Below are positions 31,727 through 39,706 of a DNA stretch of 64,000 nt, piece after piece (positions within the stretch are counted from its first letter, which is position 1; every line of letters starts with the position of its first letter). The position numbers and the translations under genes were made by a program. Source of the stretch: Halobacillus andaensis. GTDB lineage: Bacteria > Bacillota > Bacilli > Bacillales > Halobacillaceae. The stretch spans positions 432,451 through 496,450 of the forward strand of contig NZ_BMEL01000004.1 in the NCBI RefSeq assembly GCF_014636475.1, read 5' to 3'. The notes below the pieces were generated by a model that saw only the letters and a program-made list of their open reading frames with translations, was not told the origin of the DNA and searched no databases.

Positions 31727-32655
31727 TATTGACCCTCCTTTATTCTAATAGGGGCTATCTCGATTTGGCCTTTTAAACGATCGGCGTCTTCTTTTTGACA
31801 TAAATCATCTTGAAATGCTGTAGCACTTCCGGTGGCTACTCCGCTTCTAAACGCTTCTTCAATGGAGGAGCCGCTGCTGATAGCAGCTATAAAACCTGAA
31901 ACAACAGAGTCGCCTGCGCCTACTGAATTTTTCACTTCTCCTTTAGGGACTTTCGCAAACCATTTTTCTTCTTTACTAACATAAACAGCTCCTTTTCCAC
32001 CCATCGATACGACAACATGTTTCGTTCCTTGATCGACTAACTTACTCGCATAATAAGCCGCCTGTTCTTTCGTTTCAATTACGGTGTCGAATAATTCACC
32101 TAATTCGTGATCGTTAGGTTTTAAAAAGAAAATCGGCTTACCGATTAACTGACGTAATGCATCGCCAGAAGTATCAGCGATAAAAGGAACCTGCTGCGAA
32201 GCACAAATGTCAGCGACTTGAGAATAGAAGTCTTTTGGTAAGGAAGAAGGTACACTACCAGCCAAGATTAATAAATCCTCTGAATGCAAAGAACGTATTT
32301 GATCAAAAAGTTGATCCTTCTGTTCCACTGTAATAGCTGGTCCTGGACCGTTAATTTCTGATTCTTGATTGCCTTTTAGCTTTACATTAATTCTTGTATA
32401 ATCATTCGTCTCCACAAAGTTATGGTATATGTTTTCACGATCTAAAAAATCTGTAATAAACTGGCCGGTAAACTGACCAATAAACCCTAAGGCTGTTGTA
32501 GAAACACCAAGCCTCTCCATCACTCGGGAAACATTGATACCTTTTCCGCCTGGATAGTACATCGCCTTATGCGCACGATTTAGTTCTCCAAGATGAAAAT
32601 CTTCGACATGCATAATGTAGTCAATTGAGGGATTAAGTGTACAAGTGTAAATCAT
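31726..32655 (-). CDS. fruK: 1-phosphofructokinase FruK
   Basis: PfkB-family kinase that makes fructose-1,6-bisphosphate from fructose-1-phosphate. 309 aa. N-terminus TCTLNPSIDYIMHV, GGKGINVSRVM, and the C-terminal catalytic signature SVGAGDSVVSGF. It overlaps fruR by 4 bases (ATGA). Its product is also the inducer of CggR, linking this operon to the glycolytic one. Confidence 0.96.
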   Translation of the reverse strand: MIYTCTLNPSIDYIMHVEDFHLGELNRAHKAMYYPGGKGINVSRVMERLGVSTTALGFIGQFTGQFITDFLDRENIYHNFVETNDYTRINVKLKGNQESEINGPGPAITVEQKDQLFDQIRSLHSEDLLILAGSVPSSLPKDFYSQVADICASQQVPFIADTSGDALRQLIGKPIFFLKPNDHELGELFDTVIETKEQAAYYASKLVDQGTKHVVVSMGGKGAVYVSKEEKWFAKVPKGEVKNSVGAGDSVVSGFIAAISSGSSIEEAFRSGVATGSATAFQDDLCQKEDADRLKGQIEIAPIRIKEGQ

Positions 32656-33401
32656 GATGACACAACCTTTATATTTGTTTTATCTTTTATTTCGTTGAGT
32701 AATGGACCTTCATAATTAGTAATAATGTTAGCCTCTGAAATAGAAGCAATATGACAAAAAGTGACTTCGTTAAATTTAGAGTCATCAACGAGCATATGCC
32801 GCTTCTGAGAAAGAGAAAGTGTTGCTCTCTTTATAGCAGCTTCTTCAGGATCAGGTGTTGTATATCCATCTTCTAAACTTACTCCATTGGCCCCCATAAA
32901 ACATTGATCGAAGCGATACTGACTTAAATTTTGAAGAGCACTGGCTCCTACTACAGCTCGAGTTCTTTCTTTTACAAAACCGCCAAGTACATACGTAGAA
33001 ATACGATGGTTAGTGAGCGCGTCTAAATGATGAAAACCATTGGTGACGACTGTGATCTTTTTTTCTGCGAGAAATGGGATCATTTCGTAAGTCGTTGTTC
33101 CTGCATCTAAAAAAATAGATTCACCATCTTGAACGAGCTGAGCTGCTGCTTTAGCAATTAACGTTTTCTCGGGCTGGTGTTTAGATATTTTCTCACCCAT
33201 GCTTGGTTCCTCACTAGCGGGTCTTCTAAGGGACGCTCCTCCATGAACTCTGCGCAGCTCGCCGAGTTGTTCTAATTGATCCAAATCTCTTCGAATTGTA
33301 GACTCGGAGGCTCCTGTCTGATCTACCAATTCTTTTAATTTAACGGTATGTTTTTGATGAAGCAGTGCCAAAATGAATTGATGACGTTCAGGTGTTAGCA
33401 A
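32652..33401 (-). CDS. fruR: DeoR-family fructose operon repressor FruR
   Basis: 249-aa DeoR-type regulator. The N-terminal HTH shows LTPERHQFIL and TGASESTIRRDLDQLEQLG; the C-terminal sugar-phosphate sensor shows DAGTTTYEM and DQCFMGANG. The start is most likely TTG (33401-33399), giving an N-terminus LLTPERHQ like other FruR, with AAAGGGGG 7 bases upstream. An in-frame ATG at 33419 and a longer open frame reach upstream but overlap that ribosome site. Confidence 0.92.
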   Translation of the reverse strand: MLTPERHQFILALLHQKHTVKLKELVDQTGASESTIRRDLDQLEQLGELRRVHGGASLRRPASEEPSMGEKISKHQPEKTLIAKAAAQLVQDGESIFLDAGTTTYEMIPFLAEKKITVVTNGFHHLDALTNHRISTYVLGGFVKERTRAVVGASALQNLSQYRFDQCFMGANGVSLEDGYTTPDPEEAAIKRATLSLSQKRHMLVDDSKFNEVTFCHIASISEANIITNYEGPLLNEIKDKTNIKVVSS

Positions 33402-33435
33402 CCAATTGCCCCCTTTCATTTGATTCGTTAGTTCT

Positions 33436-33464
33436 ATTCTAAAGTAAGCCCTTTCAAAAATCAA
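33436..33464 (-). promoter_or_regulatory. fru-pts operon promoter
   Basis: Reverse strand -35 TTGATT (33464-33459), 17-bp spacer, -10 TAGAAT (33441-33436), 35 bases before the proposed fruR start. Confidence 0.65.
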
Positions 33465-33483
33465 TCAAAAACAACCAAAATCA
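33454..33483 (-). promoter_or_regulatory. candidate FruR operator: three tandem 10-bp repeats
   Basis: Forward-strand reading TCAAAAATCA, ATCAAAAACA, ACCAAAATCA in direct succession (33454-33463, 33464-33473, 33474-33483). Ten-base phasing puts all three on one face of the helix, covering the -35 of the fru promoter, as expected of a DeoR-family site. Confidence 0.5.
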
Positions 33484-33543
33484 TTCATAAACTTTCGTGG
33501 GTATTTTCAAAATCGTTCAGATTAGCTGCTGTTTATAATGTTG

Positions 33544-33572
33544 TTGCCCGGCGTTTAGATTTGTGCTACATT
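33544..33572 (+). promoter_or_regulatory. secG promoter
   Basis: TTGCCC (33544-33549), 17-bp spacer, TACATT with an upstream TGc (33564-33572), 42 bases before the secG ATG. Confidence 0.55.
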
Positions 33573-33614
33573 TAAAATAGTTTATTGTGCGTCTTTGGGA
33601 GGTGTTGGCACATC

Positions 33615-33848
33615 ATGGAAACACTTGCAATTAGTTTATTAGCTATTGATACGATCGTCTTAATTGTTCTTGTGCTGCTACAATCTGGTAAAAGTGCAGG
33701 TTTATCTGGCGCAATTTCAGGTGGTGCTGAGCAATTATTTGGAAAACAAAAAGCTCGAGGAATTGATGCCGTATTACACAAGGCAACAATCGTAACCGGA
33801 GTGTTGTTTTTCGTTCTTGCATTTTTATCTGCTTATATTTTGGGATAA
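33615..33848 (+). CDS. secG: preprotein translocase subunit SecG
   Basis: 77-aa integral membrane subunit of the SecYEG channel. Two hydrophobic segments (about residues 2-20 and 53-76) flank the conserved loop [32 protein letters not shown] 33615 is 9 bases from GGGAGGTG; the open frame begins earlier at 33585 without a ribosome site. The usual secG-yvaK-rnr-smpB-ssrA order follows. Confidence 0.95.
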   Translation: METLAISLLAIDTIVLIVLVLLQSGKSAGLSGAISGGAEQLFGKQKARGIDAVLHKATIVTGVLFFVLAFLSAYILG

Positions 33849-33863
33849 TCTTATATGTGTGAT

Positions 33864-33894
33864 TAAGCCGTGCTCATTTAAGCACGGCTTTTTA
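33864..33894 (+). terminator. terminator of secG
   Basis: Stem AAGCCGTGC/GCACGGCTT with a short loop and T5 run. Confidence 0.85.
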
Positions 33895-33932
33895 TTATTT
33901 GTGATAGAACTGTTATTATTTGATGTTGTGAT

Positions 33933-33966
33933 GGTACCAGGTGCCGGGAGCACGGTACCTGGTACC
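33933..33966 (+). repeat. GGTACC-rich inverted repeat
   Basis: Arms GGTACCAGGTGCC and GGTACCTGGTACC are inverted copies with one mismatch around an 8-base loop. It lies in the secG-est gap, is far more GC-rich than its surroundings and has no T run. The 10-mer GGTACCAGGT also occurs at 18189-18198, suggesting a dispersed family. Confidence 0.55.
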
Positions 33967-34046
33967 GAAAAGCCACAGTAATTATAGTGAGTATTATTAG
34001 AACTACTGCTGATACTAAAGATAGAGAAATAAGGAGAATGATTGTC

Positions 34047-34790
34047 ATGAAAATTAAACAACCTGAGCCATTTACTTTTGAAGGCGGAGATAGAGCTGTA
34101 TTATTATTGCACGGTTTTACTGGACACTCAGCTGATGTACGCATGCTCGGCCGCTTTCTACAAAAGAAAGGCTATACATCACATGCCCCTATCTATCGCG
34201 GGCACGGGAAAGAGCCGGAAGCCCTGGCAGAAGCCACTCCTGAGCAGTGGTGGAGTGATGTGCTGGATGCTCTTAACTATTTGCGTGATCAAGGTTATGA
34301 AGAAATTGCAGTTGCAGGATTATCTTTGGGTGGAGTTCTTGGGTTAAAACTTGCATATTCTGAACAAATTAAGGGTATTGTGACGATGTGTAGTCCTATG
34401 TTTTTCGATAACGAGGAACAGCTCACTCAAGGTTTTCGTTATAAGGCGAAACAATATAAGCAGCTAGAAGGAAAAGATGAAGACACGATCAATCAAGAAG
34501 TAAAAGAACTTATGGATGACTCAAAAGATATGTTCAAACAGTTGGGTAACTTTATAAAGAGTGTACATGATGAAGTCGATCAAATATATACGCCGACTTT
34601 CGTTGTCCAAGCTGAGCAAGATGAAATGATTAACAAAGAAAGCGCAAACTACATTTATGAGAATGTAGAAACTGATCAAAAAGATATTAAATGGTACAAA
34701 AACTCTGGCCACGTGATCACGATGGATAAAGAAAAAGAACAGCTTCATGAAGATGTCCTCGAATTTCTGGAGTCCCTGGATTGGTCTTAA
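34047..34790 (+). CDS. est: carboxylesterase (Est30/YvaK type)
   Basis: Alpha/beta-hydrolase of 247 aa, the same length as Geobacillus Est30. Oxyanion region LLLHGFTGHSADVRMLGR; nucleophile Ser93 in GLSLGG; acid Asp in the QAEQDEMI segment; His in NSGHVITMD near residue 223. Start ATG 34047 (MKIKQPEPF) is chosen by homology; AAGGAG is 10 bases upstream and an alternative ATG 34038 is only 1 base from it. Conserved position before rnr. Confidence 0.92.
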   Translation: MKIKQPEPFTFEGGDRAVLLLHGFTGHSADVRMLGRFLQKKGYTSHAPIYRGHGKEPEALAEATPEQWWSDVLDALNYLRDQGYEEIAVAGLSLGGVLGLKLAYSEQIKGIVTMCSPMFFDNEEQLTQGFRYKAKQYKQLEGKDEDTINQEVKELMDDSKDMFKQLGNFIKSVHDEVDQIYTPTFVVQAEQDEMINKESANYIYENVETDQKDIKWYKNSGHVITMDKEKEQLHEDVLEFLESLDWS

Positions 34791-34830
34791 ACGGTTAGAG
34801 TCTTGTTCCTTATGATAAGGAGGAAAGGTA

Positions 34831-37119
34831 ATGAACACAGAATTAAAACAGAAAATATTGCAGTACTTTAATGGAACAGCCTCAAAGCCTCTTTCTGTAC
34901 AAGAATTAGAAGAGGTATTGGAACTAAAAGACTCTCAAGAATTTACAGTATTAATGAAAGCATTAAATGAGTTAGAAGAAGAGGGCGAGCTTGTCCGTAC
35001 TAGAAAGAACAGGTTTGGATTACCCGAAAAAATGAATCTTATTCGCGGGAAAATACAAATGCACGCGAAAGGGTTTGCTTTTCTAATTCCAGATGACGAT
35101 GCGAAAGACGATGTTTACTTGCATCATTCCGACCTTCATTCTGCAATGAACAATGATAAAGTTCTAGTGCGCATTGAAAAAAGAGATGAGGAAGGGAATC
35201 GTCCTGAAGGGGCGGTTATCCGTATTTTAGAGAGAGCGACGTCCCGAGTAGTCGGAACTTATGAATCCAGTCGTAATTTTGGTTTTGTGGTTGCTGATGA
35301 TAAGCGTATTCCTCACGATATTTTTATTCCTAAGGCCCAAGCGAATGGTGCAGTGGATGGTCATAAAGTAATTGTGGAAATTACGAAGTTTCCAGAAGAG
35401 CGCATGAGTGCCGAAGGGGAAATTGTAGAGATATTAGGGCACAAAAATGATCCTGGTATTGATATTATTTCAATTATTCACAAACATGGGATTAAAACAG
35501 AATTTCCTGATGAGGTTTTAGAACAAGCCGGTCAGACTCCTGATCAAATTTCTGAGGACGAAATAAAAAACCGTCGTGACTTACGGGATGAAATGATCGT
35601 AACGATTGACGGAGCAGACGCAAAAGACTTAGATGACGCGGTCATGGTGAAACAATTGGATAACGGCAACTACAAGCTTGGCGTTCATATTGCGGATGTG
35701 ACGTACTATGTAGAAGAAGGGTCTCCAATCGATAAAGAAGCAAGGGAGCGGGCAACGAGTGTTTATTTAGTCGACCGAGTGATTCCGATGATTCCCCATC
35801 GCCTATCAAATGGAATTTGTTCCCTGAATCCGCAAGTTGATCGTTTAACACTGTCTTGCGAAATGGAAATTAATGCAAGTGGTGAGGTAGTCGGGCATGA
35901 AATTTTCCAAAGTGTGATAAAGACAAATGAACGTATGACGTACAAAGATGTGAATAGTATCTTAGAGGATCAAGATGAGGAACTAATTGAGAAATATAAA
36001 GACCTTGTTCCGATGTTTAAAGAAATGGAAAACTTAGCTGCTACGCTTCGTAAGAAACGTTTTGGCCGAGGGGCTATTGACTTTGACTTCAAAGAAGCGG
36101 GCGTAATTGTTGATGAGGAAGGAAAAGCAGTTGACGTAAAATTAAGAGAACGCTCCGTCGCTGAACGCCTCATTGAAGAATTTATGCTGGCAGCCAATGA
36201 AACTGTAGCTGAACACTTCCATTGGATGGATGTCCCATTTATTCACCGTATTCACGAAGATCCAGATGAATCAAAACTTCAAAACTTCTTTGAATTTGTA
36301 GCGAACCTTGGTTATACCGTTAAAGGTTCAGCCGAAAATGTTCATCCACAGGCTCTTCAAAAAGTATTAGAATCTGTAAAAGATACTCATGAAGAAATGA
36401 TTATATCTAAGCTCATGCTTCGTTCTATGCAGCAAGCTAAATATGATCCACAAAGCCTTGGACACTTTGGATTATCGACTGAATTTTATACGCACTTTAC
36501 TTCACCGATCAGACGATACCCTGACTTGATCGTTCACCGTTTGATACGTACGTATTTAGTAAATAAAGATGTGGATTATAAAACTCGTAAGCACTGGAAG
36601 GATCAGCTTCCAGATATCGCGAAGCATTCCTCAGAAATGGAACGAGCAGCGGTAGATGCTGAACGAGAAACGGATGATCTGAAAAAAGCCGAATATATGC
36701 AAGATAAAATTGGCGAAGAGTACGATGGTGTCATCAGCTCGGTGACCAGCTTTGGATTATTTGTTGAATTGCCGAATACGGTTGAAGGCTTAGTCCATGT
36801 CAGCACCTTAACCGACGACTATTACAATTTCCAGGAAAAACAATTTGCAATGATAGGCGAACGTACCGGAAATATGTATCGTATTGGAGATGAAATTACA
36901 GTACGCGTAGCCAATGTGAATCTGGATGAACGAGTCGTCGATTTTGAAATTGTAGGGATGAAACCTCGTAAACAACGAGAACGTCCAGCTCGACCGAAAC
37001 AAATCGACGCTAAAGGACCAGATGATAAAAAGAAGAAAAAGAAGAAAAAGCAAAAAGGAAACAAGCCTTTTTATCGCAACAAAGGGATGCCTAAGAAAGG
37101 CAAGAAGAAGAAAAAATAA
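34831..37119 (+). CDS. rnr: ribonuclease R
   Basis: Processive 3'-5' exoribonuclease, 762 aa. Domain order: N-terminal winged-helix/cold-shock regions (about 1-220), RNB catalytic domain with [16 protein letters not shown] (metal-binding Asp cluster) and [12 protein letters not shown], then an S1 domain (about 640-725, [17 protein letters not shown]). The tail is extremely lysine-rich (from about residue 735), as in RNase R proteins that unwind structured RNA. With SmpB and tmRNA next door it serves in trans-translation and RNA quality control. Confidence 0.96.
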   Translation: MNTELKQKILQYFNGTASKPLSVQELEEVLELKDSQEFTVLMKALNELEEEGELVRTRKNRFGLPEKMNLIRGKIQMHAKGFAFLIPDDDAKDDVYLHHSDLHSAMNNDKVLVRIEKRDEEGNRPEGAVIRILERATSRVVGTYESSRNFGFVVADDKRIPHDIFIPKAQANGAVDGHKVIVEITKFPEERMSAEGEIVEILGHKNDPGIDIISIIHKHGIKTEFPDEVLEQAGQTPDQISEDEIKNRRDLRDEMIVTIDGADAKDLDDAVMVKQLDNGNYKLGVHIADVTYYVEEGSPIDKEARERATSVYLVDRVIPMIPHRLSNGICSLNPQVDRLTLSCEMEINASGEVVGHEIFQSVIKTNERMTYKDVNSILEDQDEELIEKYKDLVPMFKEMENLAATLRKKRFGRGAIDFDFKEAGVIVDEEGKAVDVKLRERSVAERLIEEFMLAANETVAEHFHWMDVPFIHRIHEDPDESKLQNFFEFVANLGYTVKGSAENVHPQALQKVLESVKDTHEEMIISKLMLRSMQQAKYDPQSLGHFGLSTEFYTHFTSPIRRYPDLIVHRLIRTYLVNKDVDYKTRKHWKDQLPDIAKHSSEMERAAVDAERETDDLKKAEYMQDKIGEEYDGVISSVTSFGLFVELPNTVEGLVHVSTLTDDYYNFQEKQFAMIGERTGNMYRIGDEITVRVANVNLDERVVDFEIVGMKPRKQRERPARPKQIDAKGPDDKKKKKKKKQKGNKPFYRNKGMPKKGKKKKK

Positions 37120-37121
37120 AA

Positions 37122-37150
37122 AAACGCGCTGAATAAAGTTCAGCGCGTTT
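37122..37150 (+). terminator. first terminator of rnr
   Basis: Perfect 12-bp stem AAACGCGCTGAA/TTCAGCGCGTTT with TAAAG loop, 3 bases after the stop. A near copy of this hairpin occurs at 37449-37477. Confidence 0.8.
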
Positions 37151-37151
37151 C

Positions 37152-37187
37152 AGCTTGTAGAGAAACCTGTTTTCTACAAGCTTTTTT
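37152..37187 (+). terminator. second, tandem terminator of rnr
   Basis: Stem AGCTTGTAG...CTACAAGCT with the A/T-rich inner part GAAA/TTTC and a T6 run, immediately behind the first hairpin. Confidence 0.75.
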
Positions 37188-37448
37188 CTTGACGCCAGGA
37201 GTGAAGGACCCCTCCCTTTACGCGGACAAGCGCCCGAGCTTCCTCGCAAAACTCACGCTCGGTGATCTCGGCTCACTCGTTCTTCCACAGGAGTGGAAGG
37301 GTCCAGGCTCCTTGGAAGTTCCTTAAGCCAGAAAAGGACTCTCGATAGACTTTTTCATATCTTCAAAGGCAATTGTCATCAGTGCCTGTTCCTTTTCTCC
37401 ACACCTTTATGGAGGAACCATGGGATACCAAGCTTTCTCGACAGCCTG
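37188..37448 (+). repeat. non-coding GC-richer insertion between two like hairpins (suspected dispersed repeat)
   Basis: About 260 bases with no supported gene, clearly more GC-rich than its surroundings. It contains CCCGAGCTTCCTCGC and a GGACCC...GGGTCC pair. The core AGCTTCCTC is shared with the element at 18028-18335. It looks like a degenerate member of a Bacillaceae intergenic repeat family, but only short identity can be shown here. Confidence 0.4.
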
Positions 37449-37477
37449 AAACGTGCTGAAAAAATTTCAGCGCGTTT
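37449..37477 (-). terminator. hairpin at the end of the GNAT gene, near copy of the rnr terminator
   Basis: Arms AAACGTGCTGAAA and TTTCAGCGCGTTT with one G-U, AAA loop; 3 bases beyond the GNAT stop. Shares TTCAGCGCGTTTC with the hairpin at 37139-37151. Confidence 0.6.
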
Positions 37478-37479
37478 CC

Positions 37480-38343
37480 TTATGCCCAAATCCCATACAA
37501 GATCCACGGATTTTGCACCTCATAAGGAGTTAAATCTGGAATCTTGTGAAACCCCAGCTCAGAAAAATCAATCCAGCAGCCTACATTTTGCGTGTTTTCA
37601 TTCCAATGGTGAAGAATGGTCTCAAAGAAACCAGGCTGTTCATAATGATCATTCCAAAAATATTTAACATGAGAATAATCATATTTCTTTCGATCATTTT
37701 TAATTAATACAAACCGAGAGCGTGCTGGGTTTATATATAATTTAGCATCAGATAAATACTCATCAGTGAAAAAGGCGGCATCGTAAGGAAAGGGATAATA
37801 GCATTCATAAGGAAATACCCCTAATTGATTATTTTTCAAATGTAAAAGAACTTGTCGTTTTTCTTCAGTGTTATAAATTTCATTCCATCGCGGTCCAGAT
37901 TTATAATTGGCTAAAGAAGAAGGATCTATTAGGGTTAAGTAATAAGAAATAATACCAGGCTCCAGACCTGATTTTTCAAGTAGCCTCCTGGCAGAATGAT
38001 TGGTCACATGGGTATTAGCACCAATCCATTTCACCCCTTTGTAGTCCTTAATGTGGTTGATTACTGGCTTTAGAAGCTCGGTTGCATAACCTTGACCACG
38101 ATAGCGTACATCGCTTCGCAGTCGCCCGATCACCGCAAAGCGGTCTTGCCCAAATAAACTATAGCCAGCTAATGAGATTAACTGCTCGTTTAGAAATAAC
38201 CCGAACAATTCTTGTGTAGGTGACTCAATTAACCGACCAAAAATACGAATGACATAATCATCATCAATGCCTGTTTCCATCATCTTTAAAGCGGGTAAAT
38301 CATCCATGGTTAATTGTCGAACTTGAAGAAGCTGCTGATCCAA
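37480..38343 (-). CDS. GNAT family N-acetyltransferase, 287 aa
   Basis: N-terminal GNAT domain (about residues 5-140) with the acetyl-CoA loop RYRGQGYATELL and a second-helix NHSARRLLEKSG. The remaining ~145 residues are rich in Tyr, Trp and Phe and resemble nothing I can name. The start is TTG at 38343, 9 bases behind AAAGGAG. Convergent with rnr, divergent from smpB. Substrate unknown. Confidence 0.82.
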   Translation of the reverse strand: MDQQLLQVRQLTMDDLPALKMMETGIDDDYVIRIFGRLIESPTQELFGLFLNEQLISLAGYSLFGQDRFAVIGRLRSDVRYRGQGYATELLKPVINHIKDYKGVKWIGANTHVTNHSARRLLEKSGLEPGIISYYLTLIDPSSLANYKSGPRWNEIYNTEEKRQVLLHLKNNQLGVFPYECYYPFPYDAAFFTDEYLSDAKLYINPARSRFVLIKNDRKKYDYSHVKYFWNDHYEQPGFFETILHHWNENTQNVGCWIDFSELGFHKIPDLTPYEVQNPWILYGIWA

Positions 38344-38428
38344 TTGATCAAACTCCTTTACTATGTATTCTCAAAAATATATTCTCACAATACTCGTTAT
38401 AATTCTATTCATTTGATTTTCTTCAAAA

Positions 38429-38457
38429 TTGGATTACACACGCATTTTTGGTACAAT
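38429..38457 (+). promoter_or_regulatory. smpB promoter
   Basis: TTGGAT (38429-38434), 17-bp spacer, TACAAT (38452-38457), 29 bases before the ATG. Confidence 0.65.
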
Positions 38458-38486
38458 TAATGAAGTTAAATTAGGAGGAAATCGCT

Positions 38487-38951
38487 ATGCCAAGAGGTCA
38501 AGGAAAAACCATTGCACAAAATAAAAAAGCTAACCATGATTATTTTATAGAAGAAACCTTTGAGGCTGGACTTGTATTACAAGGTACAGAAATAAAAGCC
38601 ATTCGTGCAGGAAGAGTTAACTTAAAAGAGAGTTTCGCCCGTATTAATAAAGGGGAAGTCTTCATTCATAACATGCATATCTCTCATTACGAACAAGGGA
38701 ATATTTATAACCATGAACCTACACGAAGCCGTAAACTTCTCCTGCATCGTAAACAAATCAATCAGCTGATTGGCGCGACCCAGCAAAAAGGATATGCGCT
38801 AGTGCCGTTAAAACTGTACATTAAAAATGGTGTGGCCAAGCTGTTAATTGGTTTAGGTCGAGGGAAGAAAAAATATGACAAGCGAGAAGACTTAAAGCAG
38901 AAGCAAGTGAAACGTGAAATCGACCGTGCGATTAAAGATAGCTTTAAGTAG
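38487..38951 (+). CDS. smpB: SsrA-binding protein SmpB
   Basis: 154-aa tmRNA partner for rescue of stalled ribosomes. Start of the OB-fold [26 protein letters not shown] region, [17 protein letters not shown], and the C-terminal basic tail [13 protein letters not shown] and KREIDRAIK are present. TTAGGAGG ribosome site. ssrA follows 93 bases later. Confidence 0.97.
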   Translation: MPRGQGKTIAQNKKANHDYFIEETFEAGLVLQGTEIKAIRAGRVNLKESFARINKGEVFIHNMHISHYEQGNIYNHEPTRSRKLLLHRKQINQLIGATQQKGYALVPLKLYIKNGVAKLLIGLGRGKKKYDKREDLKQKQVKREIDRAIKDSFK

Positions 38952-38959
38952 TATGGGGT

Positions 38960-38987
38960 TGAATTTATTTGTATTTGTGATATAATA
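38960..38987 (+). promoter_or_regulatory. ssrA promoter
   Basis: TTGAAT (38960-38965), 16-bp spacer, extended -10 TGaTATAAT (38979-38987). The mature RNA begins about 50 bases after the predicted start, so a 5' leader is trimmed. Confidence 0.7.
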
Positions 38988-39044
38988 ATTGATGTCGCAA
39001 AAGTGATATCAAAGTGAGCTTGATGCTACCTTTTTAATCCTAAC

Positions 39045-39407
39045 GGGGACGTTACGGATTCGACGGGGATAGGTCGAGCTCGGGTTGCAAGTCGAGGCGA
39101 CGACTCGTACAACGTCATTTGCCTAAAATAACTGGCGAATCTAACGATAACCTAGCTGTAGCTGCGTAAGTAGTCTATAGCTGATCCTTCCTGGCATCGC
39201 TCGTGTGCCAGATCGAAGGGTCTCAAACTGAAGCGAGCTACGCGTTCTTCCACCACCTGAGGAAGGGCGAAGAGACTAATCAGGTTAGCTCCTCGGAAGC
39301 CTGTTGATAGGCTGAAGAGTGAGTGAAATATAATATATCAACTAAGCTTGTAGAAGCCCGAGTGCCGATATCTCCGGACGTGGGTTCGACTCCCACCGTC
39401 TCCACCA
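39045..39407 (+). ncRNA. ssrA: transfer-messenger RNA (tmRNA)
   Basis: 5' end GGGGACGTTACGGATTCGACG pairs with 3' CGTCTCCACCA; T-loop GGGTTCGACTCCC near the end; CCA encoded. The mRNA-like part has resume codon GGC at 39134 after ATAACT, as in B. subtilis, and reads Gly-Glu-Ser-Asn-Asp-Asn-Leu-Ala-Val-Ala-Ala then TAA (39167-39169). With the tRNA-borne alanine the tag is AGESNDNLAVAA, shorter and more acidic than that of B. subtilis. Confidence 0.95.
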
Positions 39408-39429
39408 ATACATAATTGGTGGTTTTTTT
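39402..39429 (+). terminator. terminator of ssrA
   Basis: CCACCAAT (overlapping the tmRNA 3' end) pairs with ATTGGTGG, followed by T7. Confidence 0.8.
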
Positions 39430-39540
39430 ATGCTTGAAATCACATAGTACAGCTTATCAGATCATTAAGAACTTCCATTCAACTAATAAAAAGAAGGATC
39501 GAAGGTGCTTTTTATCGCCTTGGTAAAAGCAGTTCGTCCG

Positions 39541-39569
39541 TTAACAATTCTCGTGGTTACACATAAAAT
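39541..39569 (+). promoter_or_regulatory. promoter of the OFA transporter leader
   Basis: TTAACA (39541-39546), 17-bp spacer, TAAAAT (39564-39569); each box matches 5 of 6 consensus bases. The stretch 39430-39540 before it holds nothing I can support. Confidence 0.6.
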
Positions 39570-39581
39570 TTCTCACGTTAA

Positions 39582-39612
39582 GCCTGTAAAACTTCATAGT
39601 TCGCCTGTAAAC
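39582..39612 (+). promoter_or_regulatory. direct repeat GCCTGTAAA at the transcript start
   Basis: GCCTGTAAAA (39582) and GCCTGTAAAC (39603), 21 bp apart, i.e. two helical turns, just after the promoter at 39541-39569. This is the layout of an operator for a dimeric regulator. Confidence 0.5.
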
Positions 39613-39615
39613 AAT

Positions 39616-39649
39616 AATCCGCCGCTTAAATAAAGCGAGCGGATTTTTT
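39616..39649 (+). terminator. terminator inside the leader of the OFA transporter
   Basis: AATCCGC-c-GCTT pairs with AAGC-ga-GCGGATT, then T6. No gene lies between the ssrA terminator and this one, so it ends either a short RNA or an attenuated leader starting near 39576. Confidence 0.65.
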
Positions 39650-39706
39650 AATGGTCGATGGAGAGAATAAAAACGACAAACAAAGAAAGGAGGATCAAAT
39701 CTAAAA

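Noticed and set aside
37293..37667. 124-aa forward open frame between rnr and the GNAT gene
   Set aside because: It runs antisense into the GNAT gene, crosses a hairpin, and lacks a ribosome site.
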